Assembly (NCBI GenBank): GCA_964430935.1
Contig: CAYSHK010000019.1
Span: forward strand, 1 to 46,905
Length of the DNA stretch: 46,905 bases
Direction: 5' to 3'
Source of the DNA: Thermopetrobacter sp964430935
Lineage (GTDB): Bacteria > Pseudomonadota > Alphaproteobacteria > Rhizobiales > Aestuariivirgaceae
Part shown: in pieces, positions 14,802-24,050 of the stretch
Numbering within the stretch: position 1 is the first letter of the stretch
Layout: every line of letters starts with the position of its first letter
Notes under the pieces: generated by a model
Told to the model about the DNA's origin: nothing
The model's input: the letters and a program-made list of their open reading frames with translations, nothing else
The model's database searches: none
Made by a program: the position numbers and the translations under genes

Positions 14802-15877
14802 CCGCCGAACTCCGCATGTCCCTCGAACACCACCGCCCCGCCGCCTTCACGGGGCACAAGCTCGCCCAGTACGAAGGGGGTCTCGCCATGTTCGCGCATG
14901 ACGTCCATGAAGGCATCCACGGTGCCGGCGTCGACGACGGCGACCATGCCGCAGCCGCAGTTGAAAGTGCGCAGCATCTCCGCCTCCTCGACATCGCCTT
15001 CCGCCTTCAGCCACCCGAAGACGGGCGGCACGGGCAGGGCCGCCAGATCGATGCGGGCGGTCACGCCCTCCGGCAGAACACGGGGAATGTTCTCCACGAA
15101 ACCGCCGCCGGTGATGTGAGCCAGTGCCTTCACGCAGGAATCCCCTTCCCGCAGCGCCGCGAGAAGCGGCCTGACGTAGATGCGCGTGGGGGCGAGGAAG
15201 GCCTCTCCCAGCGTGGCTCCCTCGGCGAACGGCGCGGGGGCGTCCCAGGAAAGGCCCGCGGCCTCCACGATCCGGCGGATGAGGGAATAGCCGTTGGAAT
15301 GCGGCCCCGAGGAGGCGAGCCCGACGAGCACGTCGCCGGGGCGCACGGCATCCCTTTTCGGCAGCACCTCGCCACGCTCCACGGCACCGACGGCGAAGCC
15401 CGCGAGGTCGTAGTGGCCATCGGCGTACATTCCGGGCATCTCCGCCGTCTCGCCACCGATCAGCGCGCATCCGGCCCGCCGGCAGCCCTCGGCGATGCCT
15501 GCGATCACGTCCCGCGCCGATTCCACGGAAAGCCGCCCCGTCGCGAAATAGTCCAGAAAGAACAACGGCTCGGCACCCTGCACAACCAGATCGTTGACGC
15601 TCATGGCCACCAGGTCGATCCCCACGGTGTCGTGACGGCCCGTGGCGATGGCCAGCAGCACCTTGGTGCCGACGCCGTCGTTGGCGGCGACGAGCACCGG
15701 GTCCCTGTAGCCCGTGGCCGCGAGATCGAACAGACCACCGAATCCGCCCAGCCCGCCTTCCGCGCCCGGCCGGACGGTGGAGGCGGCCAGTGGCCCGATG
15801 GCCTTCACCAGATCGTTGCCGGCGGCGATGTCCACGCCCGCGTCGGCGTAGGTCAGCCCCCTGCCCTTGCTGTTCAT
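14798..15877 (-). CDS. purM: Phosphoribosylformylglycinamidine cyclo-ligase (AIR synthetase)
   Basis: ATP-dependent ring closure of FGAM to AIR in purine synthesis. The 359-residue protein begins MNSKGRGLTYADAGVDIAAG, the usual PurM N-terminus, and carries LVAANDGVGTKVLLA, the ALIGGETAEMPGMY segment and GGGFVENIPRVLP, all hallmarks of the family. An in-frame start at 15931 would add 18 unusual residues, so the ATG at 15877 is preferred; GGGAG lies about 12 nt upstream. It is the first gene of purM-purN-aldolase and is divergent from the DUF2066 gene, with about 190 bp between. Confidence 0.97.
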   Translation of the reverse strand: MNSKGRGLTYADAGVDIAAGNDLVKAIGPLAASTVRPGAEGGLGGFGGLFDLAATGYRDPVLVAANDGVGTKVLLAIATGRHDTVGIDLVAMSVNDLVVQGAEPLFFLDYFATGRLSVESARDVIAGIAEGCRRAGCALIGGETAEMPGMYADGHYDLAGFAVGAVERGEVLPKRDAVRPGDVLVGLASSGPHSNGYSLIRRIVEAAGLSWDAPAPFAEGATLGEAFLAPTRIYVRPLLAALREGDSCVKALAHITGGGFVENIPRVLPEGVTARIDLAALPVPPVFGWLKAEGDVEEAEMLRTFNCGCGMVAVVDAGTVDAFMDVMREHGETPFVLGELVPREGGGAVVFEGHAEFGG

Positions 15878-16068
15878 GTCGTTACGACGCTCCCGGTGAA
15901 TTGGCGGCGGAATATGCCCCATGCACTTCACTTTGTGCTATGTATCGGATATGGAAAGCGCCACGCGCAAGCCAAAATGCGCGGCGAAACGGGACTTTTC
16001 CAGTTCTTTCCCATGCGGGAGGGCATGGGCCGCATGCGTTTCACGGGGGCAAGCGGAGAATGTACGAC

Positions 16069-17157
16069 ATGACGACTGCGCTGCGGGCGACGGGCCTTCT
16101 GGTGCTCGCTTTCATGCTGGCCATCGGAGAGGTCCGGGCCGCGACGGACGATATTTTCACCGTCCGGGGCGTGAAGGTGGACGTCACCGACAAGGATGCC
16201 GCGACGGCCAAGATGCGGGCCATTCAGGAAGCCCAGATGAAGGCGTTCCACACCCTCATCTCGCGCATCGCGGACGAGGATGCCTGGCGCCGGCTCTCGA
16301 AGCTCGGCTCCCGCAAGATCGGACGCATGATGTCCTCCCTCTCCATCGAGGAGGAGCACACCGGCGCGCGTCGCTACATCGGCCGCCTGACCATCCGGTT
16401 CCGTCCCGCCCGCGTGCGGCAGGCGCTCCAGTCCATCGGCAAGGGCGTCATCACGCGGCAGTCGCCGAAGATTCTCGTCGTTCCCGTCTGGCGCACCGAC
16501 GAGGGACCCGTGCTGTGGGAGGACAACCCCTGGCGCAAGGCCTGGAGCGAGATCCAGTCGGATAGCACGCTCGTCCCGGTGGTGGTGCCCGTCGGCGACA
16601 TGACGGACCGCCAAACGCTGTCCGCGACGGAGGCGCTGGAGGGCGACCGGGCCCGTCTGGGCGCCCTGCGGCTGCGTTACGATGTGGACACGGTTCTCGT
16701 GGCCGTCGCCGAACCTGCCGGAGAGAACGGCGTGCATGCCGTGATGACCGGGGATTCTCCCGTCGGCCGCATCGCCTTCGACAAGGTCTACTCCGTCCAG
16801 GAGGGCGGCCTGGACGCCGCGGCGCGGCAGGCCGTGGAGCGCTTCCATTCCGTCATGATCCAGAAGTGGAAGAAGAAGATTGCCGCGGAACGGGCGGCGA
16901 AGGCCCGGGCGGCCGCGACCGCGACCCGCCTGCCGGTGATCGTTCCCTTCCGCTCGCTGCGGGAATGGCAGTCCCTGCGCGCACGGCTGGTGACCACCCC
17001 GGGAGTGGACAATGTCGATGTCTCGACGCTGTCCGGCAATGGAGCCGAGATCATCCTGACATCGCGCCTTCCGCTCGATGCGCTGCGCACCGCCCTGCAG
17101 CAGAGCCGCTTCCAGCTCATGAGATCCGGACCGCGCTGGGTGCTGCGCACCTTCTGA
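16069..17157 (+). CDS. DUF2066 domain-containing exported protein
   Basis: A 362-residue protein with a Sec signal peptide (hydrophobic 8-20, cleavage likely after EVRA near residue 24). The mature part matches my memory of the DUF2066 family often encoded near purM, hda or AI-2E genes in alpha- and gammaproteobacteria. It starts DDIFTVRGVKVDVTDKDAATA and includes RRYIGRLTIRFRPARVRQAL and ILVVPVWR. The function is unknown; a periplasmic or membrane-associated role is inferred from the signal peptide alone. ATG at 16060 is only 2-3 nt from GCGGAG, so the in-frame ATG at 16069, about 10 nt from it, is preferred. It is divergent from purM. Confidence 0.85.
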   Translation: MTTALRATGLLVLAFMLAIGEVRAATDDIFTVRGVKVDVTDKDAATAKMRAIQEAQMKAFHTLISRIADEDAWRRLSKLGSRKIGRMMSSLSIEEEHTGARRYIGRLTIRFRPARVRQALQSIGKGVITRQSPKILVVPVWRTDEGPVLWEDNPWRKAWSEIQSDSTLVPVVVPVGDMTDRQTLSATEALEGDRARLGALRLRYDVDTVLVAVAEPAGENGVHAVMTGDSPVGRIAFDKVYSVQEGGLDAAARQAVERFHSVMIQKWKKKIAAERAAKARAAATATRLPVIVPFRSLREWQSLRARLVTTPGVDNVDVSTLSGNGAEIILTSRLPLDALRTALQQSRFQLMRSGPRWVLRTF

Positions 17158-17244
17158 CCCCCCTTCCGCCTCTCCCTGCGGGCCGCCACGGCGCCACTCT
17201 TCCGCAAGATACTGATACGAAAGTATTATGCGCTTTTTCGTCTC

Positions 17245-17274
17245 TTGAAGAGGCTCGTTTTTCTGTCCTATCCT
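17245..17274 (+). promoter_or_regulatory. Candidate promoter of the TRAP transporter operon
   Basis: TTGAAG (17245-17250), an 18-base spacer, then TATCCT (17269-17274), in the 280-base gap before dctP. The leader would be about 155 nt. The rest of the gap shows no gene. Confidence 0.4.
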
Positions 17275-17437
17275 CGCCCGTGGCGATACCATCGTTCCGC
17301 CACTACACGATCGACAAGAATAACCGGGACCGTCGCGCATCCGGGCCATACCCGCCGGCCGGTCCACAGATGCGGGTGCGCGCAACGAACGGCGGATCCG
17401 CGTCACGCGCGTCCGCCAGGAGGGAGAGAGTCACGAA

Positions 17438-18469
17438 ATGCGCCTGAAGTCATTCGCAGCCGGCCTGATGGCCGCCACCGCCATTGCCGTGTCCGCCGGT
17501 CTGGCGGATGCCGCTCCCGTCAAGCTCACCATTTCCAGCTGGGCTCCGCCCGGCCACGGCATGAACGCCCAGATGTGGCCGCAGCTCATCAAGATGATCG
17601 AGGAGGCCACGAACGGACGCGTGACGGCGCAGATCAAGTACAAGCTGGCTTCGCCGCCGGCCCAGTTCGACCTCATCCAGGACGGCGCGGCGGACATCAC
17701 GTGGATATTCCACGGCTACACCCCCGGGCGCTTCACCGTGACCAAGCTGATCGAGCTGCCGGGATACGAAGGCGGCGCCGAAGCCGCGTCGGTCGCATAC
17801 TGGCGCGCCTACGAGAAGTTCCTGAAGAAGGCCAACGAGCACCGGGGCGTCATGGTGATCGGCCTGATGACGCACGGCCCCGGACAGCTGCACACGGTCA
17901 AGGGCAAGAAGATCACCGGGCTCTCCCAGATCAAGGGGCTGAAGCTGCGTCTCGGCGGCGGCGTCTCCGGCGACGTGGGTGCGGCGCTGGGTGCCACCGG
18001 CATCCGCGTTCCGGCGCCCAAGGTCTACGAGACCCTCTCCTCCCACGCGGCGGATGGCGTGATGTTCCCGATGGAGAGCCGCAAGGGCTTCAAGCTCGAC
18101 GAAGTGGCCCCCAACGTCTACATGATGCCGGGCGGTTTCTACCGCGGCTCCTTCGCCATCATCATGAATCCGGACCGCTTCCGGTCTCTGTCCCCCGAGG
18201 ACCAGAAGGCTCTTCGCGAGAAGGTGTTCGGCGAGCCGCTCTCGCGCATGGCCGGACGCGTCTGGGAGACCAACGATATCAAGGCCATCGAGGCCGCGAA
18301 GAAGAACCCGGCCGTTTCGGTGACCGTCGCCTCGGAGGAGGACCGGAAGGCCTATGCCGAGATCGCCGGGAAGATCCGTGACAAGGTTTTGAAGGAAGTT
18401 GCGGCGAAGGGTATTGACGGAAAGGCCGTCATGGCGTTCATCAAGGAACAGATGAAGGCCTACAAGTGA
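17438..18469 (+). CDS. dctP: TRAP transporter substrate-binding protein (DctP family)
   Basis: Periplasmic binding protein of a tripartite ATP-independent transporter; it captures an organic anion and delivers it to the QM permease. The 343-residue protein has a signal peptide (MRLKSFAAGLMAATAIAVSA, with cleavage near ADA before APVKL). It has the DctP fold features: SSWAPPGHGMNAQMWPQ near the mature N-terminus and KGLKLRLGGGVSGDVGAALG, whose Arg normally binds a substrate carboxylate. GGAGGGAGAG precedes the ATG. It is first of three genes with dctQ and dctM. The substrate is not predictable; no catabolic gene adjoins. Confidence 0.93.
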   Translation: MRLKSFAAGLMAATAIAVSAGLADAAPVKLTISSWAPPGHGMNAQMWPQLIKMIEEATNGRVTAQIKYKLASPPAQFDLIQDGAADITWIFHGYTPGRFTVTKLIELPGYEGGAEAASVAYWRAYEKFLKKANEHRGVMVIGLMTHGPGQLHTVKGKKITGLSQIKGLKLRLGGGVSGDVGAALGATGIRVPAPKVYETLSSHAADGVMFPMESRKGFKLDEVAPNVYMMPGGFYRGSFAIIMNPDRFRSLSPEDQKALREKVFGEPLSRMAGRVWETNDIKAIEAAKKNPAVSVTVASEEDRKAYAEIAGKIRDKVLKEVAAKGIDGKAVMAFIKEQMKAYK

Positions 18470-18542
18470 TGCGCGGGCACGGAGCGGACAACCTTGCCGG
18501 CATGGCCTCCGCCATCCGGACCTTCGCCGGAGAACGGAAACC

Positions 18543-19196
18543 ATGACCGGCGGCAAGGCCTGTTCCATGACGACGACCCGACGGGATGCGGGCTCCGCGG
18601 GAGCGGCGTCCCCACGGGTCACGGGAACCATCCCCGCCGGTATGGGGGCAGCAGACCGCACGGTCTGGTGGCGGCGTTTCCTCCATGCGGCCGGAAACGT
18701 TCCGTCACTGCTGGCGGGGATGGTACTCTTCCTTCTGATGGTCATGACGTTCCTGGACGTCCTTCTTCGCTCCACCGTCAACAATCCGATCGAATCGGCG
18801 ACCGAGCTGACGCGCCTCGCGCTGGCGATCATCGTCTTTTCCTCCCTGCCCGCCGTCTCCTACAAGGGCGAGCACATCGTCGTGGATCTGCTCGAGGGCT
18901 ACATGGGGCTCCGGCTGCGGCGGATTCTCGATCTTCTGATCAACGTCGTCTCGGGCATCGCGCTCCTGTGGCCGGCGGCCCGGGTGTGGCAACTCGCCGA
19001 ACGGACGCGGGAATACGGCGACGTGACGGAATATCTCAACATCCCGCAGTTCTACATCGCCTGGTTCATCGCCGTGATGACCTTCGCGACCGCCCTGGCC
19101 TTCATCGCGCGCGGCATCGTCCTCTTCGTCGATCCGGACGCCATAGGCCCCTACCGCTCTCCGGACAATCCGGCGTATTCGCCCCCCGAAGACTGA
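18543..19196 (+). CDS. dctQ: TRAP transporter small permease (DctQ family)
   Basis: The 217-residue small membrane subunit that pairs with DctM. Four membrane helices are visible at about 57-77, 88-105, 125-148 and 172-195, with the typical NNPIESATELTRLALAIIVF segment. It carries a hydrophilic N-terminal extension of about 45 residues, longer than usual, so a start at Met34 (MGAADRTVWW) is possible; the ATG at 18543 has GGAG about 9 nt upstream and is kept. It lies 73 nt after dctP and 52 nt before dctM. Confidence 0.88.
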   Translation: MTGGKACSMTTTRRDAGSAGAASPRVTGTIPAGMGAADRTVWWRRFLHAAGNVPSLLAGMVLFLLMVMTFLDVLLRSTVNNPIESATELTRLALAIIVFSSLPAVSYKGEHIVVDLLEGYMGLRLRRILDLLINVVSGIALLWPAARVWQLAERTREYGDVTEYLNIPQFYIAWFIAVMTFATALAFIARGIVLFVDPDAIGPYRSPDNPAYSPPED

Positions 19197-19248
19197 CACC
19201 CGGCGGGACGGCCCCGCTCCATCGCCCCCATTTCTGGAGATCCGACAC

Positions 19249-20559
19249 ATGACCGCGGCCATCATCGGTTTCATCGCCGTTCTCGCCCTGGCGCTGATGC
19301 GCATGCCCATCGCCCTGGCCATGGGCATCGTGGGCGTGATCGGATACGCCCAGGAAACCAGCTGGCGCGCGGCCGTCTCCATGGCGGGCCGTCTCATCAT
19401 CGACACGGCGCAGAACTACGGCCTGTCGGTCATTCCCCTGTTCATCCTCATGGGACTGTTCGTCAACAAGGGCGGGCTGTCCCGGGAGCTGTACCAGGCC
19501 TCCTACGCCCTGCTCGGGCGGTTCCGGGGCGGTCTGGCGATGGCCACCATCCTGGCCTGCGGGGGCTTCTCGGCCATCTGCGGCTCCTCGCTGGCGACGG
19601 CGGCCACCATGTCCAAGGTGGCCATGCCGCAGATGCGCAAGTACGGCTATTCCGACGAGCTCTCCACGGCCTCCATCGCGGCGGGTGGCACGCTGGGCAT
19701 CCTCATTCCGCCCTCCGTCATCCTCATCATCTACGGCCTTCTGACGGAAACCTCCATCGGCAAGCTGTTCATGGCCGGAATCGTGCCGGGACTGCTCGGC
19801 ATCTTCTTCTATCTGCTCGCGGTCCGCTGGACGGTCTGGCGCGACCCGGAAGCCGGCCCCGCCGGAGCCCCCATGTCCCCCTCCGAGAAATGGAGGGCCC
19901 TCAAGGGCGTCTGGGCGGTCGTCCTGCTGTTCGTCGCGGTGATCGGCGGCCTGTACGGACTGTTCGACTTCCCGCCGCTGAACCTCACGTTCTCGCCGAC
20001 CGAGGCCGCGGGCATGGGCGCCACCGGAGCCTTCCTGATCGCCCTGGCACGGCACGGCCTCTCCTGGCGGGATATCCGCGAGGTGCTGACGGAGACGGCG
20101 CACACGACGGCGCAGCTGTTCGCCGTTCTGATCGGAGCGTGGATCTTCTCCAACTTCGTGAATCTCGCCGGCCTTCCCGACGCGCTCAAGGCGGCTGTGA
20201 CGGGGTTCGGCCTGCCGCCCACCGGCGTGATGATGATGATCCTTCTGGTCTACATCCTGCTGGGCACGGTGTTCGAATCCCTGTCCATGCTGCTTCTGAC
20301 GGTCCCGATCTTCTTTCCGCTCGTGACCTCCCTGGGCTTCGATCCCGTGTGGTTCGGCATCATCGTCGTCGTGGTGACGGAGATCTCCCTGATCACCCCG
20401 CCCGTGGGCCTCAACGTCTTCGTGCTCAAGGGCGTGGTCGGCGACGTGACCACCGGCACCATCTTCCGGGGCGTGACCCCCTTCTGGGTGATGGACATCG
20501 TGCGCCTGCTGCTGCTGACGCTCATTCCGTCGCTGGTGCTCTTCCTGCCCGGCGGCTGA
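19249..20559 (+). CDS. dctM: TRAP transporter large permease (DctM family)
   Basis: The 436-residue main channel subunit of the TRAP system, driving uptake with the sodium or proton gradient. It has about 12 hydrophobic segments and family signatures such as VIPLFILMGLFVNKGGLSRE, FSAICGSSLATAATMSKVAM and GGTLGILIPPSVILIIYG, plus a second-half repeat ending with LITPPVGLNVFVLKG. TGGAG lies about 9 nt before the ATG. It is the last gene of the operon and convergent with the metallopeptidase gene 52 nt away, with no clear hairpin terminator between. Confidence 0.95.
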   Translation: MTAAIIGFIAVLALALMRMPIALAMGIVGVIGYAQETSWRAAVSMAGRLIIDTAQNYGLSVIPLFILMGLFVNKGGLSRELYQASYALLGRFRGGLAMATILACGGFSAICGSSLATAATMSKVAMPQMRKYGYSDELSTASIAAGGTLGILIPPSVILIIYGLLTETSIGKLFMAGIVPGLLGIFFYLLAVRWTVWRDPEAGPAGAPMSPSEKWRALKGVWAVVLLFVAVIGGLYGLFDFPPLNLTFSPTEAAGMGATGAFLIALARHGLSWRDIREVLTETAHTTAQLFAVLIGAWIFSNFVNLAGLPDALKAAVTGFGLPPTGVMMMILLVYILLGTVFESLSMLLLTVPIFFPLVTSLGFDPVWFGIIVVVVTEISLITPPVGLNVFVLKGVVGDVTTGTIFRGVTPFWVMDIVRLLLLTLIPSLVLFLPGG

Positions 20560-20611
20560 CCGCTCCATCCGTCCGCCTCGGGATCCCGGCGGTCCGACCG
20601 CACATCTCCGG

Positions 20612-21535
20612 CTAGAGCTTCTTGGCGCGGAAGGTGTCGCAGGCCCGCACGTCGCCGGTCTCGAATCCGCGACGGAACCAGCGCACGCGCTGCGCGGAGG
20701 TGCCGTGCGTGAAGGTTTCCGGAACCACGTAGCCCTGCGATCTGCGCTGCAGACGGTCGTCGCCGATGGCCGCGGCGGCGTTCAGGGCCTCCTCGAGATC
20801 CCCCTCCTCGAGCAGTCGGGCGTTGTCGTGTCCCCAGATGCCCGCCAGGCAGTCGGCCTGCAGCTCCATGCGCACGGACAGGGCGTTGGCCTCCGCCTTG
20901 CCCAGACGGGACCGCGCCGCCGCCACCCTGTCGGCTATGCCGAGAAGATTCTGCACATGGTGCCCCACCTCGTGGGCGATCACGTAGGCCTGCGCGAAAT
21001 CCCCGGGCGCGCCCAGCTTGCGCTTCATGTCGTCGTAGAACGACAGGTCGATGTACACCTTGCTGTCGCGCGGACAGTAGAACGGCCCCATGGCCGCGCC
21101 CGCCATACCGCAGGCGGAGCGCACGTATCCGGAAAAGAGCACCAGCTTCGGCTTGCGGTAGAACTTGCCGAGCTGCTGGCTGAAGACCTTCTCCCACGTC
21201 CGCTCCGTGGTGCCCAGCACCTTGGCGACGAAAACCTTTCCGGCATCGTCCGTGGTTCTCCCGGAGCCGCCTCCGGGGATCTGCCGCGTGGAGACCTCCC
21301 GCTGCTGCGTGGGAGCCAATCCGCCGCCGCCGTTGAGCATCTCCAGGGGATTGATGCCGAGGAAATAGCTCAGGGCCAGAATCAGGATGATGCCACCGAT
21401 CCCGATACCGCCGCGCGAACGCCCGACGGGTATGCGCACACGGCGCCCGCCACCGCGCGGAAATCCGAACCCGCCCATGCCGCCACCCCGGCGGTCCTCC
21501 ACGTTCTCGCTGGGACGTTCATCGTCAAGACGCAT
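20612..21535 (-). CDS. Neutral zinc metallopeptidase, YpfJ family
   Basis: A 307-residue membrane-anchored protein of the putative neutral zinc metallopeptidase family. It has a Gly/Arg-rich cytoplasmic N-terminus (about 17-46), one membrane helix (about 46-60, GGIILILALSYFLG), and a periplasmic catalytic domain with the zincin motif HEVGHH (188-193) and the downstream third-ligand Glu in MELQADC (about 224). Cys residues at about 142, 154 and 229 may form disulfides. Family substrates are not established. It follows the second kinase-like gene by 75 nt on the same strand and may share its transcript. Confidence 0.9.
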   Translation of the reverse strand: MRLDDERPSENVEDRRGGGMGGFGFPRGGGRRVRIPVGRSRGGIGIGGIILILALSYFLGINPLEMLNGGGGLAPTQQREVSTRQIPGGGSGRTTDDAGKVFVAKVLGTTERTWEKVFSQQLGKFYRKPKLVLFSGYVRSACGMAGAAMGPFYCPRDSKVYIDLSFYDDMKRKLGAPGDFAQAYVIAHEVGHHVQNLLGIADRVAAARSRLGKAEANALSVRMELQADCLAGIWGHDNARLLEEGDLEEALNAAAAIGDDRLQRRSQGYVVPETFTHGTSAQRVRWFRRGFETGDVRACDTFRAKKL

Positions 21536-21610
21536 GACTTCTGCCTCCCGGTCGCCATTTTCGCCGGCGGCATTATAGGCATTCCGTCAGGCGTCGGAAA
21601 AGGGCCGCGA

Positions 21611-22696
21611 TCAACTTTCGGCTTCCGGCAGGACGAGGTACAGACACACCTCCCGCTCGCCCGTCTCCTCGATCCGCAGGCGGCATCCCAGCACGGCGAA
21701 AATCCGTTCGGCCAGCCGCAGGGCATGGTTGCTGGTCAACCCCGCCAATCCCAGTTCCGGCAGATGCCCGCCATCCAGCCAGGCTTCCCTCACCTGCCCG
21801 GGGGTATAGATGCCGGTATCGAAGCACAGGGACAGCTCCAGTTCCCCACCGCTCCCGTCCGTCCTCGCGAGATGCACGCTCTTGCCCGGTCCGCAGACGG
21901 AAACGGCGAGGAGCAGCATATGTCTCATGGCCTTGCGGAACAGGATCCTGTCCACGAGGATGCGCGGACTTCCGGCCCTGTCGAGAAGGGACGGCTCCAC
22001 GTCCAGGCGCACATCCCTGTTGTCGGCCTCCTTCGCGCAGGCGTCGACGACCGCCTGCACGATGGCGGCGAGATTGTAGACATCCGGCTCGGCGACGACC
22101 TGGCCGGCCTCCACCCGCATCAGCTCCAGCATGTCGTTGACGTTGCGCAGCAGGATCCGTCCCGCGTCCCGGACGGTCTCCAGCGCCAGCGCGACCTCCT
22201 CCGACAGCCCCGCCGCCTTGAACGGATCGAGCAGAAGATCGGCGTTGCCGAGGATCAGGCTTATGGGCGTGCGGAACTCGTGCGCGGTCTGGGACATGAA
22301 CACGTGCCGGGCGCGGCGCGCCGCGGCCGCCTCCGCGGCGGCCTCGCGCAACGCCTCCCGCGCCAGGGATTCGCTGGTGGCGTCGCGGAACAGGTAGAGC
22401 CTCCCGCCGTCGTCCAACGGAAGCGTCCGCATGAGGACCTCGCGCCCCCAGCGTCCCTTGAGCGTGGCTTCGTCCTCGACGATGTGCGGACAGACCGTCT
22501 TCAGGTTCACGCCCCTGGAAATGGGACATTCGTTCTTCTCGCCCCCGAGCAGCCTGTCCAGCAGTTCGCCCGAACGGCTGACAACCTCGTGCCGCGCATC
22601 CGTGCGCACATGGGCGATATGGAAATCGCGTTCCAGAATTTCCAGCAGCCGCTCCCCCGCACCGGCGCCTGTCGTCAATGCAAGCATATCGTTCAT
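21611..22696 (-). CDS. Histidine kinase-like protein with degenerate ATPase domain
   Basis: A 361-residue soluble protein without membrane helices. The N-terminal part (1-110) is sensor-like and looks PAS-related; a short coiled-coil-like Ala/Arg/Glu helix (109-130) leads into a DHp domain with an intact H-box (FMSQTAHEFRTPISLILGNA, phospho-acceptor H139, followed by E140). The C-terminal domain aligns with HATPase_c only loosely. The N-box Asn residues appear as His and Leu (RKAMRHMLLLAV, 254-265), G1 is reduced to DTGIYTPG (293-300), and G2 to ELGLAGL (314-320). It could bind no ATP and act as a phosphotransfer or phosphatase partner (inference). It is 38 nt downstream of a second similar gene; no response regulator is adjacent. 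Confidence 0.75.
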   Translation of the reverse strand: MNDMLALTTGAGAGERLLEILERDFHIAHVRTDARHEVVSRSGELLDRLLGGEKNECPISRGVNLKTVCPHIVEDEATLKGRWGREVLMRTLPLDDGGRLYLFRDATSESLAREALREAAAEAAAARRARHVFMSQTAHEFRTPISLILGNADLLLDPFKAAGLSEEVALALETVRDAGRILLRNVNDMLELMRVEAGQVVAEPDVYNLAAIVQAVVDACAKEADNRDVRLDVEPSLLDRAGSPRILVDRILFRKAMRHMLLLAVSVCGPGKSVHLARTDGSGGELELSLCFDTGIYTPGQVREAWLDGGHLPELGLAGLTSNHALRLAERIFAVLGCRLRIEETGEREVCLYLVLPEAES

Positions 22697-22734
22697 GGCG
22701 GAGGCGATACTACCTATAATCCGTTTACGGAAAA

Positions 22735-23787
22735 CTAACCGGGCTCCGGCAGTCGCTTCCGTTCCATGCAGGCCGGCAGCCGGATCTCGTAGCAGGCCTC
22801 GCCCCCTCCCCGTTCATGGTATTCCAGCGTCCCTCCGTGTCGCGTCACGATGGCCCGGGCCAGAGGCAGCGCGAAGACCCCGCCATGACCGCAGCGGCTT
22901 CCGCCTTCCGCGCGTTCCGGCAGCGGCTCGCCGTCCGTTCCGATCAGACGGGAAAGGCGAATCGTGACATTTTCATCGTCGCCGGCCAAACTTACGCGAA
23001 CCTTGGCTCCGGGAAGTCCCGCGACGAGCAGTCGGCACAGAATGCCCATGCCCCGGACCAGCATGTTCAGATCCCCGCGCACCGCGGGCACGTCCCCGCC
23101 CGGCGGATCAAGCAGGCATCTCACCGGCGAATCGGCGGCCACCGCCTCCACGAGTTCACGGGCGGACACGCATTCCGCATCGTCTTCCGCCGGCGCTTCC
23201 ATGGCATTCACCAGATCCGTGAGGTGCCCCAGTTCCTCCAGCAGGAAGGTGGAGCTCTCGCGGATGTACGCCGCCCATTCCTCATGTTCCCTCTCGCCGG
23301 GCTGCCCCCTGCATCCGGCGCGCATGAGCTCCGCGAATCCGATGATGTTGGTCAACATGGTGCGCGTCTCGTGGGCGAATCGGCGGAGAAGCTCGCGACC
23401 CGCTCGGCCGTCCGCGCCGGGCAGAGGCGCATCCTCCATGCCTCCGCACTCGCTGTGACAGATGGGACGCAGGATCTGCATCGTGGCCGACAGGGGGCCA
23501 TCGTCGTGCCGGGTCAGCAGCACGCGGTAGATCCGTCCATCCCTGCCACGCACCCGCGCCGGCGGATCCGCGAGGACGGGACAGCATTCGAAAAGATCCA
23601 CGGAACGGAGCCGCCGCCCGAGCTCTGCCGGCGCGGCGTCTCCGGCCAGTCCGGTGGTGGCCAGCCGTACGTAGAACGCGCCGTTGGCGCACAGAACCCG
23701 CCCGTTCGCATCCAGCCCGGCGATCCCCGTGTCGAGATCCTCGAGCATCGCCTGCAAGGCGGAGTGCCTTTGTGTTTCGTTCGCCAT
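22735..23787 (-). CDS. PAS/histidine kinase-like protein with degenerate ATPase domain
   Basis: A 350-residue soluble protein and first gene of the pair. The N-terminus (9-108) reads as a PAS domain (LQAMLEDLDTGIAGLDANGR then VLCANGAF). The DHp H-box is RRFAHETRTMLTNIIGFAEL, with H139 and E140 and the usual Pro of HExRTP replaced by Met. The C-terminal domain keeps a fragment of the G2 region (GVFALPLARAIVTRHGGTLE) but no recognisable DxGxG G1 motif, and its N-box (RGDLNMLVRGMGILCRLLV) is divergent. As with its neighbour, ATP binding is doubtful. The promoter presumably lies in 23788-24050, divergent from nadE. Functional partners are not visible. Confidence 0.72.
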   Translation of the reverse strand: MANETQRHSALQAMLEDLDTGIAGLDANGRVLCANGAFYVRLATTGLAGDAAPAELGRRLRSVDLFECCPVLADPPARVRGRDGRIYRVLLTRHDDGPLSATMQILRPICHSECGGMEDAPLPGADGRAGRELLRRFAHETRTMLTNIIGFAELMRAGCRGQPGEREHEEWAAYIRESSTFLLEELGHLTDLVNAMEAPAEDDAECVSARELVEAVAADSPVRCLLDPPGGDVPAVRGDLNMLVRGMGILCRLLVAGLPGAKVRVSLAGDDENVTIRLSRLIGTDGEPLPERAEGGSRCGHGGVFALPLARAIVTRHGGTLEYHERGGGEACYEIRLPACMERKRLPEPG

Positions 23788-24050
23788 GTCCGCTACCTGA
23801 AACGCAATGGCCCCATGCGCATGCCGACGCTACTCCTTCCGGACGGTGGGAAAGGTTAACGGGAACGTCCGGCGATAGTGAATCTCCGTCATTTCCGCCG
23901 CTTGCGTTATCAAGGGATTAACCTCCGCAACCGGAAGGCACGTGCGGTCTCCCCGACACCCGTTCCCCGGACGTCCGCGGTGGTGGAGGACGGCCTTTCC
24001 GCATCCGGCTTCCGTTGCCTCTCCCTCCGGTTTCCGGCTATCACCACGGC

